NCBI GenBank assembly: GCA_049509395.1
Contig: JBEKZY010000122.1
Coordinates: 1-13,317, forward strand
Length of the DNA: 13,317 bases
Direction of reading: 5' to 3'
DNA from: JBEKIK01 sp049509395
GTDB taxonomy: Bacteria > Planctomycetota > Planctomycetia > Pirellulales > Thermoguttaceae
Shown: positions 5,516-13,213 of the stretch, piece after piece
Layout: every line of letters begins with the position of its first letter
Position numbering within the stretch: the first letter of the stretch is position 1
The notes under the pieces: model-generated
What the model saw: the letters and a program-made list of their open reading frames with translations, nothing else
Told to the model about the DNA's origin: nothing
Databases searched by the model: none
Translations under genes and position numbers: made by a program

Positions 5516-6523
5516 TTAAATCGGCTTGCCTGTATAGGAAACCAAAGTTTTCATGTAGTTTCCGCGGGCGAAGGCCTCGGGGTCTGGGCAGTTTTCCTGG
5601 CTCACGCTGCCTTTTAGCTGCTCGACCGATTCGTATTCCTTCTCTTCCATCCAACGAGCCAGTCCGCGGATGATCTCTTCGACCTGTTTAAAGCCTTTGT
5701 GGTAAATTGCCGAGGCGATCATGCCCACGTCGGCCCCGGCCAAAAGCGCCTTGATCAAGGCGTCGGCGTCGTGGATGCCGCTGGTTATGGCCAAGGAGCA
5801 GTTCACCCGGCCGTGAAGAATCGCCACCCAGCGAAGAGGTTTGAGAAATTCCTGGGCATCGCTTAAAACCAGTTTGGGTGTGGTCTCCAACGAGTCCAGA
5901 TCGATGTCTGGCTGGAGGAAACGGTTAAAGAGCACCAGCCCGTCGGCGCCGGCCCGGACCAGACGGTGCGCCATATTTGCCATGGCGCTGAAATATGGTC
6001 CGATTTTTACCGCCAATGGAATAGAAATCGATTCCTTTACCGCGGCGACCAGGTCGAGATATTGTGCTTCCACCTCCATGGCGCCCATCGTCGGATCGGT
6101 GGCGACATAATATACGTTCAGTTCCAAGGCGTCGGCCCCGGCGTCTTGCATCGTTTTGGCGTAGCGGACCCATCCGCCTTTACTGGTGCCGTTAAGGCTG
6201 GCGATAATCGGCATTTTCACGGCCCGTTTCGCCTGTTCGATAGCCTCCAGATATTCTTCCGGGCCGGTGTTGTAATTCTGCATCTCGGGGAAATATGTCA
6301 AGGCTTCGGCGAAACTTTCCGTGCCGAACTCCTGGGCCTTGGTCATTTCCATCTCGTCGTGTTCGATCTGCTCTTCGAACAACGAGGGCATAACCGCCGC
6401 GGCTGCGCCGGCCGCTTCCAACCGTTTGAGCCACTCGATCTTGCCGGTCAACGGGCAAGAGGAGATGACCAACGGATTTTTCAGGTTCAAACCGAGATAT
6501 TTCGTGCTGAGATTAACGGTCAT
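5516..6523 (-). CDS. Dihydroorotate dehydrogenase-like flavoprotein
   Basis: A 335-residue protein with the FMN-binding TIM-barrel fold of the dihydroorotate dehydrogenase family. It begins with STKYLGLNLKNPLVISSCPLTG (residues 6-27). Further along it has LNGTSKGGW, ADALELNVYY, IPLAVKIGPYFS, and the phosphate-binding end GIHDADALIKALLAGADVGMIASAIY. It lacks a recognisable pyrD active-site loop with the catalytic Cys/Ser after the Asn motif (here ELNVYYVATDP). It is therefore probably not a pyrimidine-synthesis enzyme but the DHOD-like paralogue often annotated beside nifJ. The ATG overlaps the nifJ stop by 4 bp (ATGA at 6520-6523), and a strong AAGGAGGTG sits just upstream. The pair is clearly cotranscribed and tightly co-translated. 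An electron-transfer or pyruvate-linked role is inferred from position only. Confidence 0.88.
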   Translation of the reverse strand: MTVNLSTKYLGLNLKNPLVISSCPLTGKIEWLKRLEAAGAAAAVMPSLFEEQIEHDEMEMTKAQEFGTESFAEALTYFPEMQNYNTGPEEYLEAIEQAKRAVKMPIIASLNGTSKGGWVRYAKTMQDAGADALELNVYYVATDPTMGAMEVEAQYLDLVAAVKESISIPLAVKIGPYFSAMANMAHRLVRAGADGLVLFNRFLQPDIDLDSLETTPKLVLSDAQEFLKPLRWVAILHGRVNCSLAITSGIHDADALIKALLAGADVGMIASAIYHKGFKQVEEIIRGLARWMEEKEYESVEQLKGSVSQENCPDPEAFARGNYMKTLVSYTGKPI

Positions 6524-9500
6524 GCTTCCACCTCCTTGGAATCTTTGGCTTTATTTTCTCCATTGCCGCCGGAAGCCGCTTCAGCGGCGGCTTGAGATGC
6601 GGTCTCGCGGCTCACGCCGGCCAGTTGTTCGTAGAAATGATATCGCTTGTAGATGTCCTGCTGGCCCAAATCCAGCAGCCGGACCGAATCGTCGGGCTTC
6701 GAGCGGGCTAGCATGGCGAAGCGGGCCTCTTTCATGGCGAAATCTTTGAAAGCGCCCACGGGCTTCTTGCTCGTCAATTGGAAGGGGTTGGCCTCGTTGC
6801 GCGGATCGAAACTGTAAAGCGGCCAGTAACCGCAGGCCACGGCGTCCTTTTGGATGCTCATGCCCGCCGACATATCGATGCCCCAGCCGATGCAGTGCGA
6901 AAAGGCGATCAACAGCGAAGTCCCCCGGTACGACTCGGCCGCGCGGATGGTGCGGATGGCGTGCATGGGATTGGCCCCCATCGAGATCGAGCCCACGAAC
7001 ACGTTGCCGTACGACATGGCGATCATGCCGAGGTCTTTTTTCCCGCCTTGTTTCCCGCCTGCGGCGAACTTGGCCACCGCCCCGCGGAAGGTCGATTTCG
7101 ACGCCTGGCCGCCGGTGTTCGAGTAGACTTCGGTGTCCAGCACCAGGATGTTCAGGTCGCGGGCGGAGGCGAAGACGTGGTCCAATCCGCCGAATCCGAT
7201 GTCGTAAGCCCAGCCGTCGCCGCCGAAACTCCAGATGCTCTTGCGGATCAGGTAGTCGGACGAGGCGAGCAGATTTTTGGCGTCCACCGAGGCGATTACC
7301 GCCAGACGTTTGTTCAACTCCGCCACAAGTGCTCGCTGCCGGGCGATTTCTTCCTCGGTTTCCTGCTGGTTGATGATAAGCGAGGCCACCATTTCGTCGC
7401 CCAGTTGCGTACTGAGCCGCTTGAGCAGATCGACGGCGTATTTGATTTGCTGATCGACGGCCAGGCGGAAGCCAAAGCCGAATTCCGCGCTGTCCTCGAA
7501 CAGCGAATTCGACCATGAAGGGCCGCGCCCTTCGCTGTTGACGCAATACGGCGTGCAAGGCAGGTTGCCCCCGTAAATCGACGAGCAGCCAGTGGCATTG
7601 GCTATCAACATCCGGTCGCCGAAAAACTGCGTGAGAAGTTTGACGTAAGGCGTTTCGCCGCAGCCCGCGCAGGCCCCGGAAAACTCGAATAGCGGTTGCA
7701 GCAACTGCGAGCCTTTGATCGTATCGGCCTTGACCTGCGTGCGATCCACGTCTGGAATGGTAAGGAAGAAATCCCAGTTCGGCCGTTCGCGATCGAGGTT
7801 CGGGGTCTTGGGCTCCATGTCGATGGCCTTGTGCTTGACCTTTTCCTTGTCCTTGGCCGGGCACACGTCGACGCACAGCCCGCAACCGGTGCAATCGTCC
7901 GGGGCCACCTGGACGGTGAACTTCCAGCCGGGATATTCCTTGCCCTTGTAATCGGTAGATTTGAATCCGGCCGGGGCGTTGGCCAGCAAGGCCGGATCGA
8001 AAACCTTCGTGCGGATCGTGGCGTGCGGACAGCCCAGCGAGCACAGGCCGCACTGCGTGCAAATCTTCGGATCCCAGATGGGAATGTCCTGGGCTATGCT
8101 CCGCTTTTCGTATTGCGTGGTGGCCGTGGGGAAGGTGCCGTCGTTCGGAAGCGCGCTGACTGGCAGGTCGTCGCCCCGATTGGCGATCATCATGCCCAAC
8201 ACGTTCTTGACAAACTCCGGGGCATTGTCGGGCACCGGCGGCACCATGTGCAGGTTCGACGTGACCTGGTTGGGATATTTCACCTCGTAGAGCGAACTCA
8301 GTGCTCCGTCTACCGCCGCGTAGTTTTGCTCGACGATCTTGCCGCCGCCCTTCTTGCCGTATGTCTTTTTGATGGCGTCCTTGATCTGGGTAATGGCCTC
8401 GTCCGAGGGAATCACGTTGGCTAGCTTGAAAAAGCAAGTCTGCATGATGGTGTTGATGCGCACGCCCATCTGCACGTCCCGGGCTACTCGAAAGGCATCG
8501 ACCACGTAGAATTTCATCTTCTTGTCGATGATCTGTTTTTGCACCTCGGCGGGCAGATGATTCCACACTTCGTCCGGGCCGTATGGACTGTTCAACAGGA
8601 ACGTAGCCCCGGGATCGGCCATCGAAAGCATGTCGATGCGTTCCAGAAAGTGGAACTGGTGGCAGGCTATGAAGTTCGCCCGGTGCACCAGGTACGAGCC
8701 CTTGATCGGGCGCGGGCTGAAACGCACGTGCGAGGTGGTTACCGAGCCGGCCTTGCGCGAGTCGTACACAAAATAGCCTTGTGCGTGCAGAGGCGTGTTT
8801 TCGCCCACGATCTTCACCGAGTTGCGGTTGGCGCTTACGGTGCCGTCGCTGCCCAATCCAAAGAACACCGCCCGGGTAATGTCATCGGTCTCGGTCGAGA
8901 AATTCGGATCGTAATCCAGGCTCAGATGTGTAACGTCGTCGTTGATGCCCGTGGTAAAATGCCTCTTGGGCTTTGGCTTATTGAGTTCGTTGAACACGCC
9001 GGCGGCCATTGCCGGGGTGAATTCCTTGGACGACAATCCGTAGCGCCCGCCGATAACCAGCGGAAACGATCCGTTGCCCGAGCGCCCGGCCCAGCACTCG
9101 GCCAGCGCGGTGATAACGTCTTGGTACAGCGGTTCGCCGGCAGCGCCGGGTTCCTTGGTGCGATCCAAGACCGCGATCTTCTTGGTCGTCTTGGGCAAAC
9201 AGGCCACAAACGCGGCGGAATCCCAGGGACGGAAAAGGCGTATCTTAAGCACACCCACCTTTTCGCCCTGCGAAAACAGTTTTTCGACCGTCTCTTCAAC
9301 AACTCCAATGCCCGAGCCCATGACAACGATTACCCGATCGGCATCGGCCGCGCCGGTGTAATCGAACAGATGATATTGCCGGCCGACGAGCTTGGCGAAC
9401 TTGTCCATGTATTTTTGCACTATGCCGGCGGCCGCGTCGTAAAACGGATTGCACGTTTCCCGGGCCTGGAAAAAAACGTCGGGATTTTGGGCCGTGCCGC

Positions 9501-10149
9501 GGAGCTTGGGCCGCTCGGGTGAAAGAGCCCGGTTGCGATGCGCGGCGATCAGATCCATGTCGATCATCGCCTTTACGTCGTCCTCGCTCAATTGCTCGAT
9601 CTTGTTCACCTCGTGCGATATGCGGAATCCGTCGTAGAAGTGGATGAAAGGCACGCGGGCTTCGAGCGTGGCGCCGTGGGCGATAAGGGCCATGTCCTGG
9701 GCCTCTTGCACCGAGGCCGAGGAAAGCATCCCCCAGCCCGTCGAGCGGCAGGCCATCACGTCGCCGTGGTCGCCGAAAATCGAAAGCGCGTGCGTGGCCA
9801 CCGTCCGGGCGGTGACGTGAAAGACCGTGGGCGTCAATTCCCCGGCGATCTTGAACATGTTCGGAATCATCAAAAGCAGGCCCTGCGATGCGGTGAACGT
9901 CGTCGTAATCGCCCCGGCCTGTAGCGCTCCGTGAACCGCCCCGGCCGCCCCGGCCTCGCTTTGCATTTCGACCACGTCGGGCACGGTGCCGAAGATATTT
10001 TTCCGTCCGGCCGCGGCCCAGGCGTCGGGCATCTCGCCCAATCCGGACGATGGAGTGATCGGATATATGGCCATCACCTCGTTGCACAGGTGGGCAATAT
10101 TGGCCGTCGCTTCATTGCCATCGACGGTCACGAAGCGTCGTTTATCCAC
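6520..10149 (-). CDS. nifJ: Pyruvate:ferredoxin (flavodoxin) oxidoreductase, single-chain
   Basis: Oxidatively decarboxylates pyruvate with CoA to acetyl-CoA and CO2, reducing ferredoxin or flavodoxin. It is central to anaerobic carbon and energy metabolism. The protein has 1209 residues from the GTG at 10149 (VDKRRFVTVDGNEA), the normal length for the fused homodimeric type. The N-terminal domain carries GNEATANIAHLCNEVMAIYPITPSS. Two CxxCxxCxxxCP ferredoxin motifs lie near residues 695 (CTQCGLCSLGCP) and 755 (CTGCGLCVDVCP). The proximal cluster and TPP domain follow, with CAGC near 826, ATGCSSIYGG shortly after, GGDGWAYDIG near 976, YSNTGGQ near 1012 and the C-terminal cluster Cys in SHCIGWG near 1084. 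No frameshift or missing cluster cysteine is visible. GTG is chosen because GAGGAG lies 7 nt upstream. An upstream TTG would add 19 residues encoded by repeat DNA. It is the first gene of a two-gene operon. Confidence 0.96.
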   Translation of the reverse strand: MDKRRFVTVDGNEATANIAHLCNEVMAIYPITPSSGLGEMPDAWAAAGRKNIFGTVPDVVEMQSEAGAAGAVHGALQAGAITTTFTASQGLLLMIPNMFKIAGELTPTVFHVTARTVATHALSIFGDHGDVMACRSTGWGMLSSASVQEAQDMALIAHGATLEARVPFIHFYDGFRISHEVNKIEQLSEDDVKAMIDMDLIAAHRNRALSPERPKLRGTAQNPDVFFQARETCNPFYDAAAGIVQKYMDKFAKLVGRQYHLFDYTGAADADRVIVVMGSGIGVVEETVEKLFSQGEKVGVLKIRLFRPWDSAAFVACLPKTTKKIAVLDRTKEPGAAGEPLYQDVITALAECWAGRSGNGSFPLVIGGRYGLSSKEFTPAMAAGVFNELNKPKPKRHFTTGINDDVTHLSLDYDPNFSTETDDITRAVFFGLGSDGTVSANRNSVKIVGENTPLHAQGYFVYDSRKAGSVTTSHVRFSPRPIKGSYLVHRANFIACHQFHFLERIDMLSMADPGATFLLNSPYGPDEVWNHLPAEVQKQIIDKKMKFYVVDAFRVARDVQMGVRINTIMQTCFFKLANVIPSDEAITQIKDAIKKTYGKKGGGKIVEQNYAAVDGALSSLYEVKYPNQVTSNLHMVPPVPDNAPEFVKNVLGMMIANRGDDLPVSALPNDGTFPTATTQYEKRSIAQDIPIWDPKICTQCGLCSLGCPHATIRTKVFDPALLANAPAGFKSTDYKGKEYPGWKFTVQVAPDDCTGCGLCVDVCPAKDKEKVKHKAIDMEPKTPNLDRERPNWDFFLTIPDVDRTQVKADTIKGSQLLQPLFEFSGACAGCGETPYVKLLTQFFGDRMLIANATGCSSIYGGNLPCTPYCVNSEGRGPSWSNSLFEDSAEFGFGFRLAVDQQIKYAVDLLKRLSTQLGDEMVASLIINQQETEEEIARQRALVAELNKRLAVIASVDAKNLLASSDYLIRKSIWSFGGDGWAYDIGFGGLDHVFASARDLNILVLDTEVYSNTGGQASKSTFRGAVAKFAAGGKQGGKKDLGMIAMSYGNVFVGSISMGANPMHAIRTIRAAESYRGTSLLIAFSHCIGWGIDMSAGMSIQKDAVACGYWPLYSFDPRNEANPFQLTSKKPVGAFKDFAMKEARFAMLARSKPDDSVRLLDLGQQDIYKRYHFYEQLAGVSRETASQAAAEAASGGNGENKAKDSKEVEA

Positions 10150-10156
10150 GAGAAGT

Positions 10157-10162
10157 CTCCTC
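10157..10162 (-). promoter_or_regulatory. Ribosome site fixing the GTG start of nifJ
   Basis: GAGGAG on the minus strand is 7 nt before the GTG at 10149. It supports this start over the in-frame TTG at 10206, whose extra residues are translated from the period-7 array and resemble nothing in the enzyme family. Confidence 0.7.
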
Positions 10163-10169
10163 AATTTGG

Positions 10170-10204
10170 AAGTTTTAAGTTGTAAGTTTTCTGTTATCAG
10201 TTTC
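10170..10204. repeat. Period-7 array upstream of nifJ (AAGTTTT type)
   Basis: AAGTTTT, AAGTTGT, AAGTTTT, CTGTTAT and CAGTTTC follow each other without gaps, five units of 7 bp with increasing divergence. The array begins 21 bp upstream of the nifJ GTG and would lie in its leader or promoter. It shares its period, not its sequence, with the arrays at 2054 and 2912. Confidence 0.6.
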
Positions 10205-10248
10205 AAGAAGTGCGGGTATCAGAAATTTAATGTCACATTACATGTTTA

Positions 10249-10318
10249 GCCCCTATGTTGGGGCAGCAGTTCAACTGCTGCCCCAACATGGAGCCCGGGC
10301 ACTTGTGCCCGGCGGGGC
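10249..10318. repeat. Second composite palindromic element (17-bp arms plus 8-bp hairpin)
   Basis: A perfect inverted repeat with 17-bp arms (10255-10271 and 10273-10289) around a single C, whose centre reads CAGTTCAACTG. It is followed by CCGGGCAC-TT-GTGCCCGG (10295-10312). GCCCC (10249-10253) and GGGGC (10314-10318) can close an outer stem around both. The element lies in the 358-bp divergent region between nifJ and the retropepsin-like gene (10150-10507). That region has no other gene; it also holds the heptad array and the promoter listed separately. No run of T follows, so it is not a standard terminator. The design recalls the element at 2787-2905. Confidence 0.75.
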
Positions 10319-10438
10319 GGACAAATTACGGCAGGCAGCGAACCTGATTCTCATCATCCGCGACGGATAGAATCTAGTAAGATACTGCTTTGGCAGGTGA
10401 TCCGCAAGAACCGCCGTCTGGGGGAGGGGCAAAGGGCT

Positions 10439-10467
10439 ATTTAATGTGGTCCGAAACTGGTTATAAT
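10439..10467 (+). promoter_or_regulatory. Candidate promoter of the retropepsin-like gene
   Basis: A perfect TATAAT (10462-10467) lies 40 bp before the ATG. The hexamer 17 bp upstream (ATTTAA) is a poor -35. A GGAGG ribosome site (10496-10500) sits 7 nt before the start codon. Confidence 0.4.
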
Positions 10468-10507
10468 AGAGTAGCGGGTAAGAAAATAAATTTACGGAGG
10501 AAGTATC

Positions 10508-10942
10508 ATGGAGACAAACACAATGGGTCGGGTGCTGGTCGAAGCAATATTAGAAAGTTTGGAAGATCTCTGGGCTTTGAAAAAAGGATTGATCACACCT
10601 GATAAGGTACGAAGGATTATAGTGCCTGATGCCTTGGTTGATACCGGCGCAACCATGCTTTCTTTGCCTACTCACATGATCCGGCAATTGGGATTATCAA
10701 AAAGCTGGACAAGGCAAGTGACCACCAGTAGAGGCACTTCCAATGCCGATGTCTATTCTTCCGTGAAACTGACGATAAAAGGCCGCGAATGCCCCATGGA
10801 CGTATTGGAAGTGCCCGACGACGTGCCCGTGCTCATTGGACAGATTCCCCTGGAATATCTAGATTTCGTGGTGGACCCGCAAAGCCGCAGCCTAATCGGC
10901 AATCCCGCCCACGGCGGCGAACAGATGTACGAAATGTATTGA
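10508..10942 (+). CDS. Retropepsin-like aspartic protease (clan AA)
   Basis: A 144-residue stand-alone protein with the retropepsin active-site signature Asp45-Thr46-Gly47-Ala48 in DALVDTGATMLSLP. A second half ends in VPVLIGQIPLEYLDFVVD, which resembles the hydrophobic-Gly part of the fold. Single-lobed enzymes of this type must dimerise to bring two Asp residues together. The N-terminal helix (MGRVLVEAILESLEDLWALKKG) and the tail SLIGNPAHGGEQ look like a bacterial family of unknown substrate, not part of a retroelement: no reverse transcriptase or integrase is nearby. The ATG at 10508 has a good GGAGG site and a TATAAT box upstream. The gene stands alone, divergent from nifJ and convergent with the PpiD-like gene 33 bp away. 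Whether it cleaves proteins is not shown. Confidence 0.78.
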   Translation: METNTMGRVLVEAILESLEDLWALKKGLITPDKVRRIIVPDALVDTGATMLSLPTHMIRQLGLSKSWTRQVTTSRGTSNADVYSSVKLTIKGRECPMDVLEVPDDVPVLIGQIPLEYLDFVVDPQSRSLIGNPAHGGEQMYEMY

Positions 10943-10975
10943 TACTTCTCTCTGTTTTTTCCCGCCGTGGAAATT

Positions 10976-13213
10976 TTAATCGTCGGGCATCGGTTCAGGA
11001 CCGGGTTCTCCGCGCGGCTGTTCGGGTTTCATCTCCCATTTCAATCCGGCCGATGTTTGCAGCGATTCCAACCATGCATTCTGGTCCCTTTGCACATGGC
11101 TTGCGGCTACGACTGCGTACTTGCTAAAATCCTCGGCCAGGAAGATTTGCCACAGGACTTCTTGGGGCGGACTGTATTTTATGAGTTGAACGACGTACAC
11201 CACGGTCTGGGGCAAATTCATCGCCACGCCGGTCTGGTTTATATCCAAATTGAATACGGCCCACATGAAATCCTGACCAACCAAGGGCACGCCTTCCACT
11301 TCGCTGAGTTGGGGCGGCGCGGGCGACGATCCCCGAGGAACGCTGCCTTCGGTGAGCATGCTAAACGGCGGTGGAGAAATGATCTTATCCGGGGGAAGAT
11401 CGGGAAACGCCCCCTTAAGCGTAGCGCCGGATTTGGCGGCCTCTTCGGCCATCGATTCCGCATGTTTATGGGCCAAGTCCCTGGCCTGTCTTAACTTCCA
11501 GGCGTGAAGCACCTCTTGGCGTACATTTTTGTCGTCCAAGGAAGGTTCCGATTCCGCGGCATCGTCGCTTTTCCAGTATAGATAGGCGTTGCCTTCGATG
11601 TCCTGGGCGATTTCGGGTTTGTAGGCGGTCAGCGATGGTTTGAAGGCCGCGTTTGAAAAGGGAGAGATTCCTTCCATCGCAACTGAGGAACCGATGTCGA
11701 ATTTTCTAACTTCCCAATTCGAGATCAAACCCGTCCGGCCGGCGGTCAAGCCGTATTGCTTCGCCAAGGCCTCGAAGTCCAGACTCGGCGGAGCCGGGGC
11801 ATTGATTTTGTGGATCTTTTCGGCCTGGTATTTGTGCCATTTTTTCCCGTTTTCATCCATCTTTTGTCGAAGTTCTAAAAAAATCTTTTGCATTTTTTCC
11901 CCGGCCACCTGGGCGCGAACTCTCTGCTTCACCTTTTCAGATAAGGGGGGAGTGGCCTTTTCGGCCTTTTCCGGCCGGGCCGGCTGATCTGCGGCCGGCT
12001 TTTCCGCCTTGGAACCTTCGGCGGCCGGCTTTTCCACCTTGGCCCCTTCAGCGGCCGGCTTTTCCGCCTCCTCCGTCATGGCGGTCAGACTAAATGGCGT
12101 CCGTTCCAGTGCCGATGATTTTTGGGCGTCTCCCTTCTTAGTACCTTCCTTTTTAGTCTCTTCTTTCGGGATTTTTTGCTGCTCCACGGCGGGTTGATCG
12201 GCCGGCTTTTGCTTGTCGGAAGACTGTTCTTTAGCCTGTTCCGCCGGTTTCTCACCGGCTGAGGTTGTTTCCTTCTTCTCTTGTTCCGGGGTTTTTTCTT
12301 TTTCCTGCTCGCCTTTTTTCTCCGGAGTCAGGAACTTGGACTCTTCCTTTTCCAACTGATCGAAATACGCGCGATTTTTTTCATAAGTGCTTTGGAATTC
12401 TTCGTCCGTAATCGTGGCGGGATCGGAGAATTTGACAAACTCGGCCTTGAAGTATTGCACGTCGATCTTGTGGGGTATGCGGAAACCGGGCTCCGGCGAT
12501 GACGGATTCGGCAGTTTGTCCTTGTCCTTCTCGAACAAGGCTTTCAATTCCTCTTCGCTAGGGGCATTGACCTGGTCGAGAAATTGCTCTACCTCAACCG
12601 GAATCAATTCCACGGAGGCCTGCTTGCGGATCTGGCAGAAGTATTCCCAACGCTCGGCCGGTGTGACTCCTTCCAAACTAAACTTGAATAACTGAGTAAT
12701 CTCCAAGGCCCGCAACTCATCGCGGATAATATCGAAAAATTGATGATCGTTCAGCCCCTGTTGCCTGATAATCGTGGAAATATCGCTCGCCGCAAGCTTG
12801 CCGGCCGTAATAAGCTGGAGAAAACCGTTGATGGTTTGATCGCTGATGACCATGCCGATTTCTTCGGCCCGCTTCGACTTCAGCCAGTTGTTCACCACGT
12901 CTTCGTCGCTCATAGCGCCGAAATTCCTTTCGGCCACCTTAAGGCTTATCTCCGGATTGAGCCCCAATGCCTGGGTGTATATTTTAGCGACGATTTGCAA
13001 AAAAAGGCGGTGATCCTGTTTCATGAAGGCAAGATCGCGCGCGGTCAATTTTCCGTATTTGCTGGTCCGGACCACCACGGGGTTTTTTGCTTGCCCCGTG
13101 TCCAAAAGGTTGCCAATCGATCCTAAAAAGACGAACGAAAACATTGCCAAAATGGTCAATCCGGCAAGCATTAGCTTTTGGTGCTTGCGAAAGACCTTAA
13201 ACGGGCTGGCCAT
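10976..13213 (-). CDS. SurA_N/PpiD-like membrane-anchored periplasmic protein
   Basis: A 745-residue protein. A short basic N-terminus (MASPFKVFRKHQK) precedes one transmembrane helix at about 14-35, giving an inner-membrane anchor with the rest outside, as in PpiD. Residues 60-230 are helical and SurA_N-like (LTARDLAFMKQDH; ERWEYFCQIRKQ). Residues around 300-424 are a low-complexity Lys/Glu/Pro/Ala tract with 10-residue repeats (VEKPAAEGSK). The C-terminal part (DFEALAKQYGL, then GNAYLYWKSDDAAESEPSLDDKN) matches the end of PpiD-type proteins. I see no clear parvulin signature, so isomerase activity is doubtful and chaperone or secretion-quality-control work more likely. The ATG at 13213 has GGAAGGA 9 nt upstream. 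It is apparently monocistronic within the window. Confidence 0.75.
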   Translation of the reverse strand: MASPFKVFRKHQKLMLAGLTILAMFSFVFLGSIGNLLDTGQAKNPVVVRTSKYGKLTARDLAFMKQDHRLFLQIVAKIYTQALGLNPEISLKVAERNFGAMSDEDVVNNWLKSKRAEEIGMVISDQTINGFLQLITAGKLAASDISTIIRQQGLNDHQFFDIIRDELRALEITQLFKFSLEGVTPAERWEYFCQIRKQASVELIPVEVEQFLDQVNAPSEEELKALFEKDKDKLPNPSSPEPGFRIPHKIDVQYFKAEFVKFSDPATITDEEFQSTYEKNRAYFDQLEKEESKFLTPEKKGEQEKEKTPEQEKKETTSAGEKPAEQAKEQSSDKQKPADQPAVEQQKIPKEETKKEGTKKGDAQKSSALERTPFSLTAMTEEAEKPAAEGAKVEKPAAEGSKAEKPAADQPARPEKAEKATPPLSEKVKQRVRAQVAGEKMQKIFLELRQKMDENGKKWHKYQAEKIHKINAPAPPSLDFEALAKQYGLTAGRTGLISNWEVRKFDIGSSVAMEGISPFSNAAFKPSLTAYKPEIAQDIEGNAYLYWKSDDAAESEPSLDDKNVRQEVLHAWKLRQARDLAHKHAESMAEEAAKSGATLKGAFPDLPPDKIISPPPFSMLTEGSVPRGSSPAPPQLSEVEGVPLVGQDFMWAVFNLDINQTGVAMNLPQTVVYVVQLIKYSPPQEVLWQIFLAEDFSKYAVVAASHVQRDQNAWLESLQTSAGLKWEMKPEQPRGEPGPEPMPDD
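11991..12070 (-). repeat. In-frame 30-bp tandem repeat inside the PpiD-like gene
   Basis: Two full 30-bp units (11991-12020, 12021-12050) and a 20-bp partial unit (12051-12070) share GCGGCCGGCTTTTCC and encode EKPAAEG(A/S)K-type decapeptides. Because the unit is a multiple of three, copy-number change would alter linker length without breaking the frame. Confidence 0.8.

Noticed and set aside
6581..8566. A 661-residue open frame on the minus strand
   Set aside because: It lies fully inside nifJ in another frame. Its translation is Arg/Gly/His-rich and low-complexity, typical of a shadow of a GC-rich gene, while the nifJ frame has all the expected cluster and TPP motifs.
10150..10206. A 19-residue N-terminal extension of NifJ from a TTG at 10206
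   Set aside because: The extension is encoded by the period-7 array and is unlike the enzyme family. The GTG at 10149 has a well-spaced GAGGAG.
10390..10602. A 70-residue plus-strand frame in the nifJ/protease intergenic region
   Set aside because: It overlaps the start of the retropepsin-like gene in a different frame, has no ribosome site and no protein-like pattern.
10909..10970. Inverted repeat CCACGGCGG/CCGCCGTGG spanning the end of the retropepsin-like gene
   Set aside because: The 44-nt loop and partial overlap with coding sequence make it a poor terminator, and a 9-bp match in GC-rich DNA may be chance. It could still be a weak bidirectional stop between the convergent genes.
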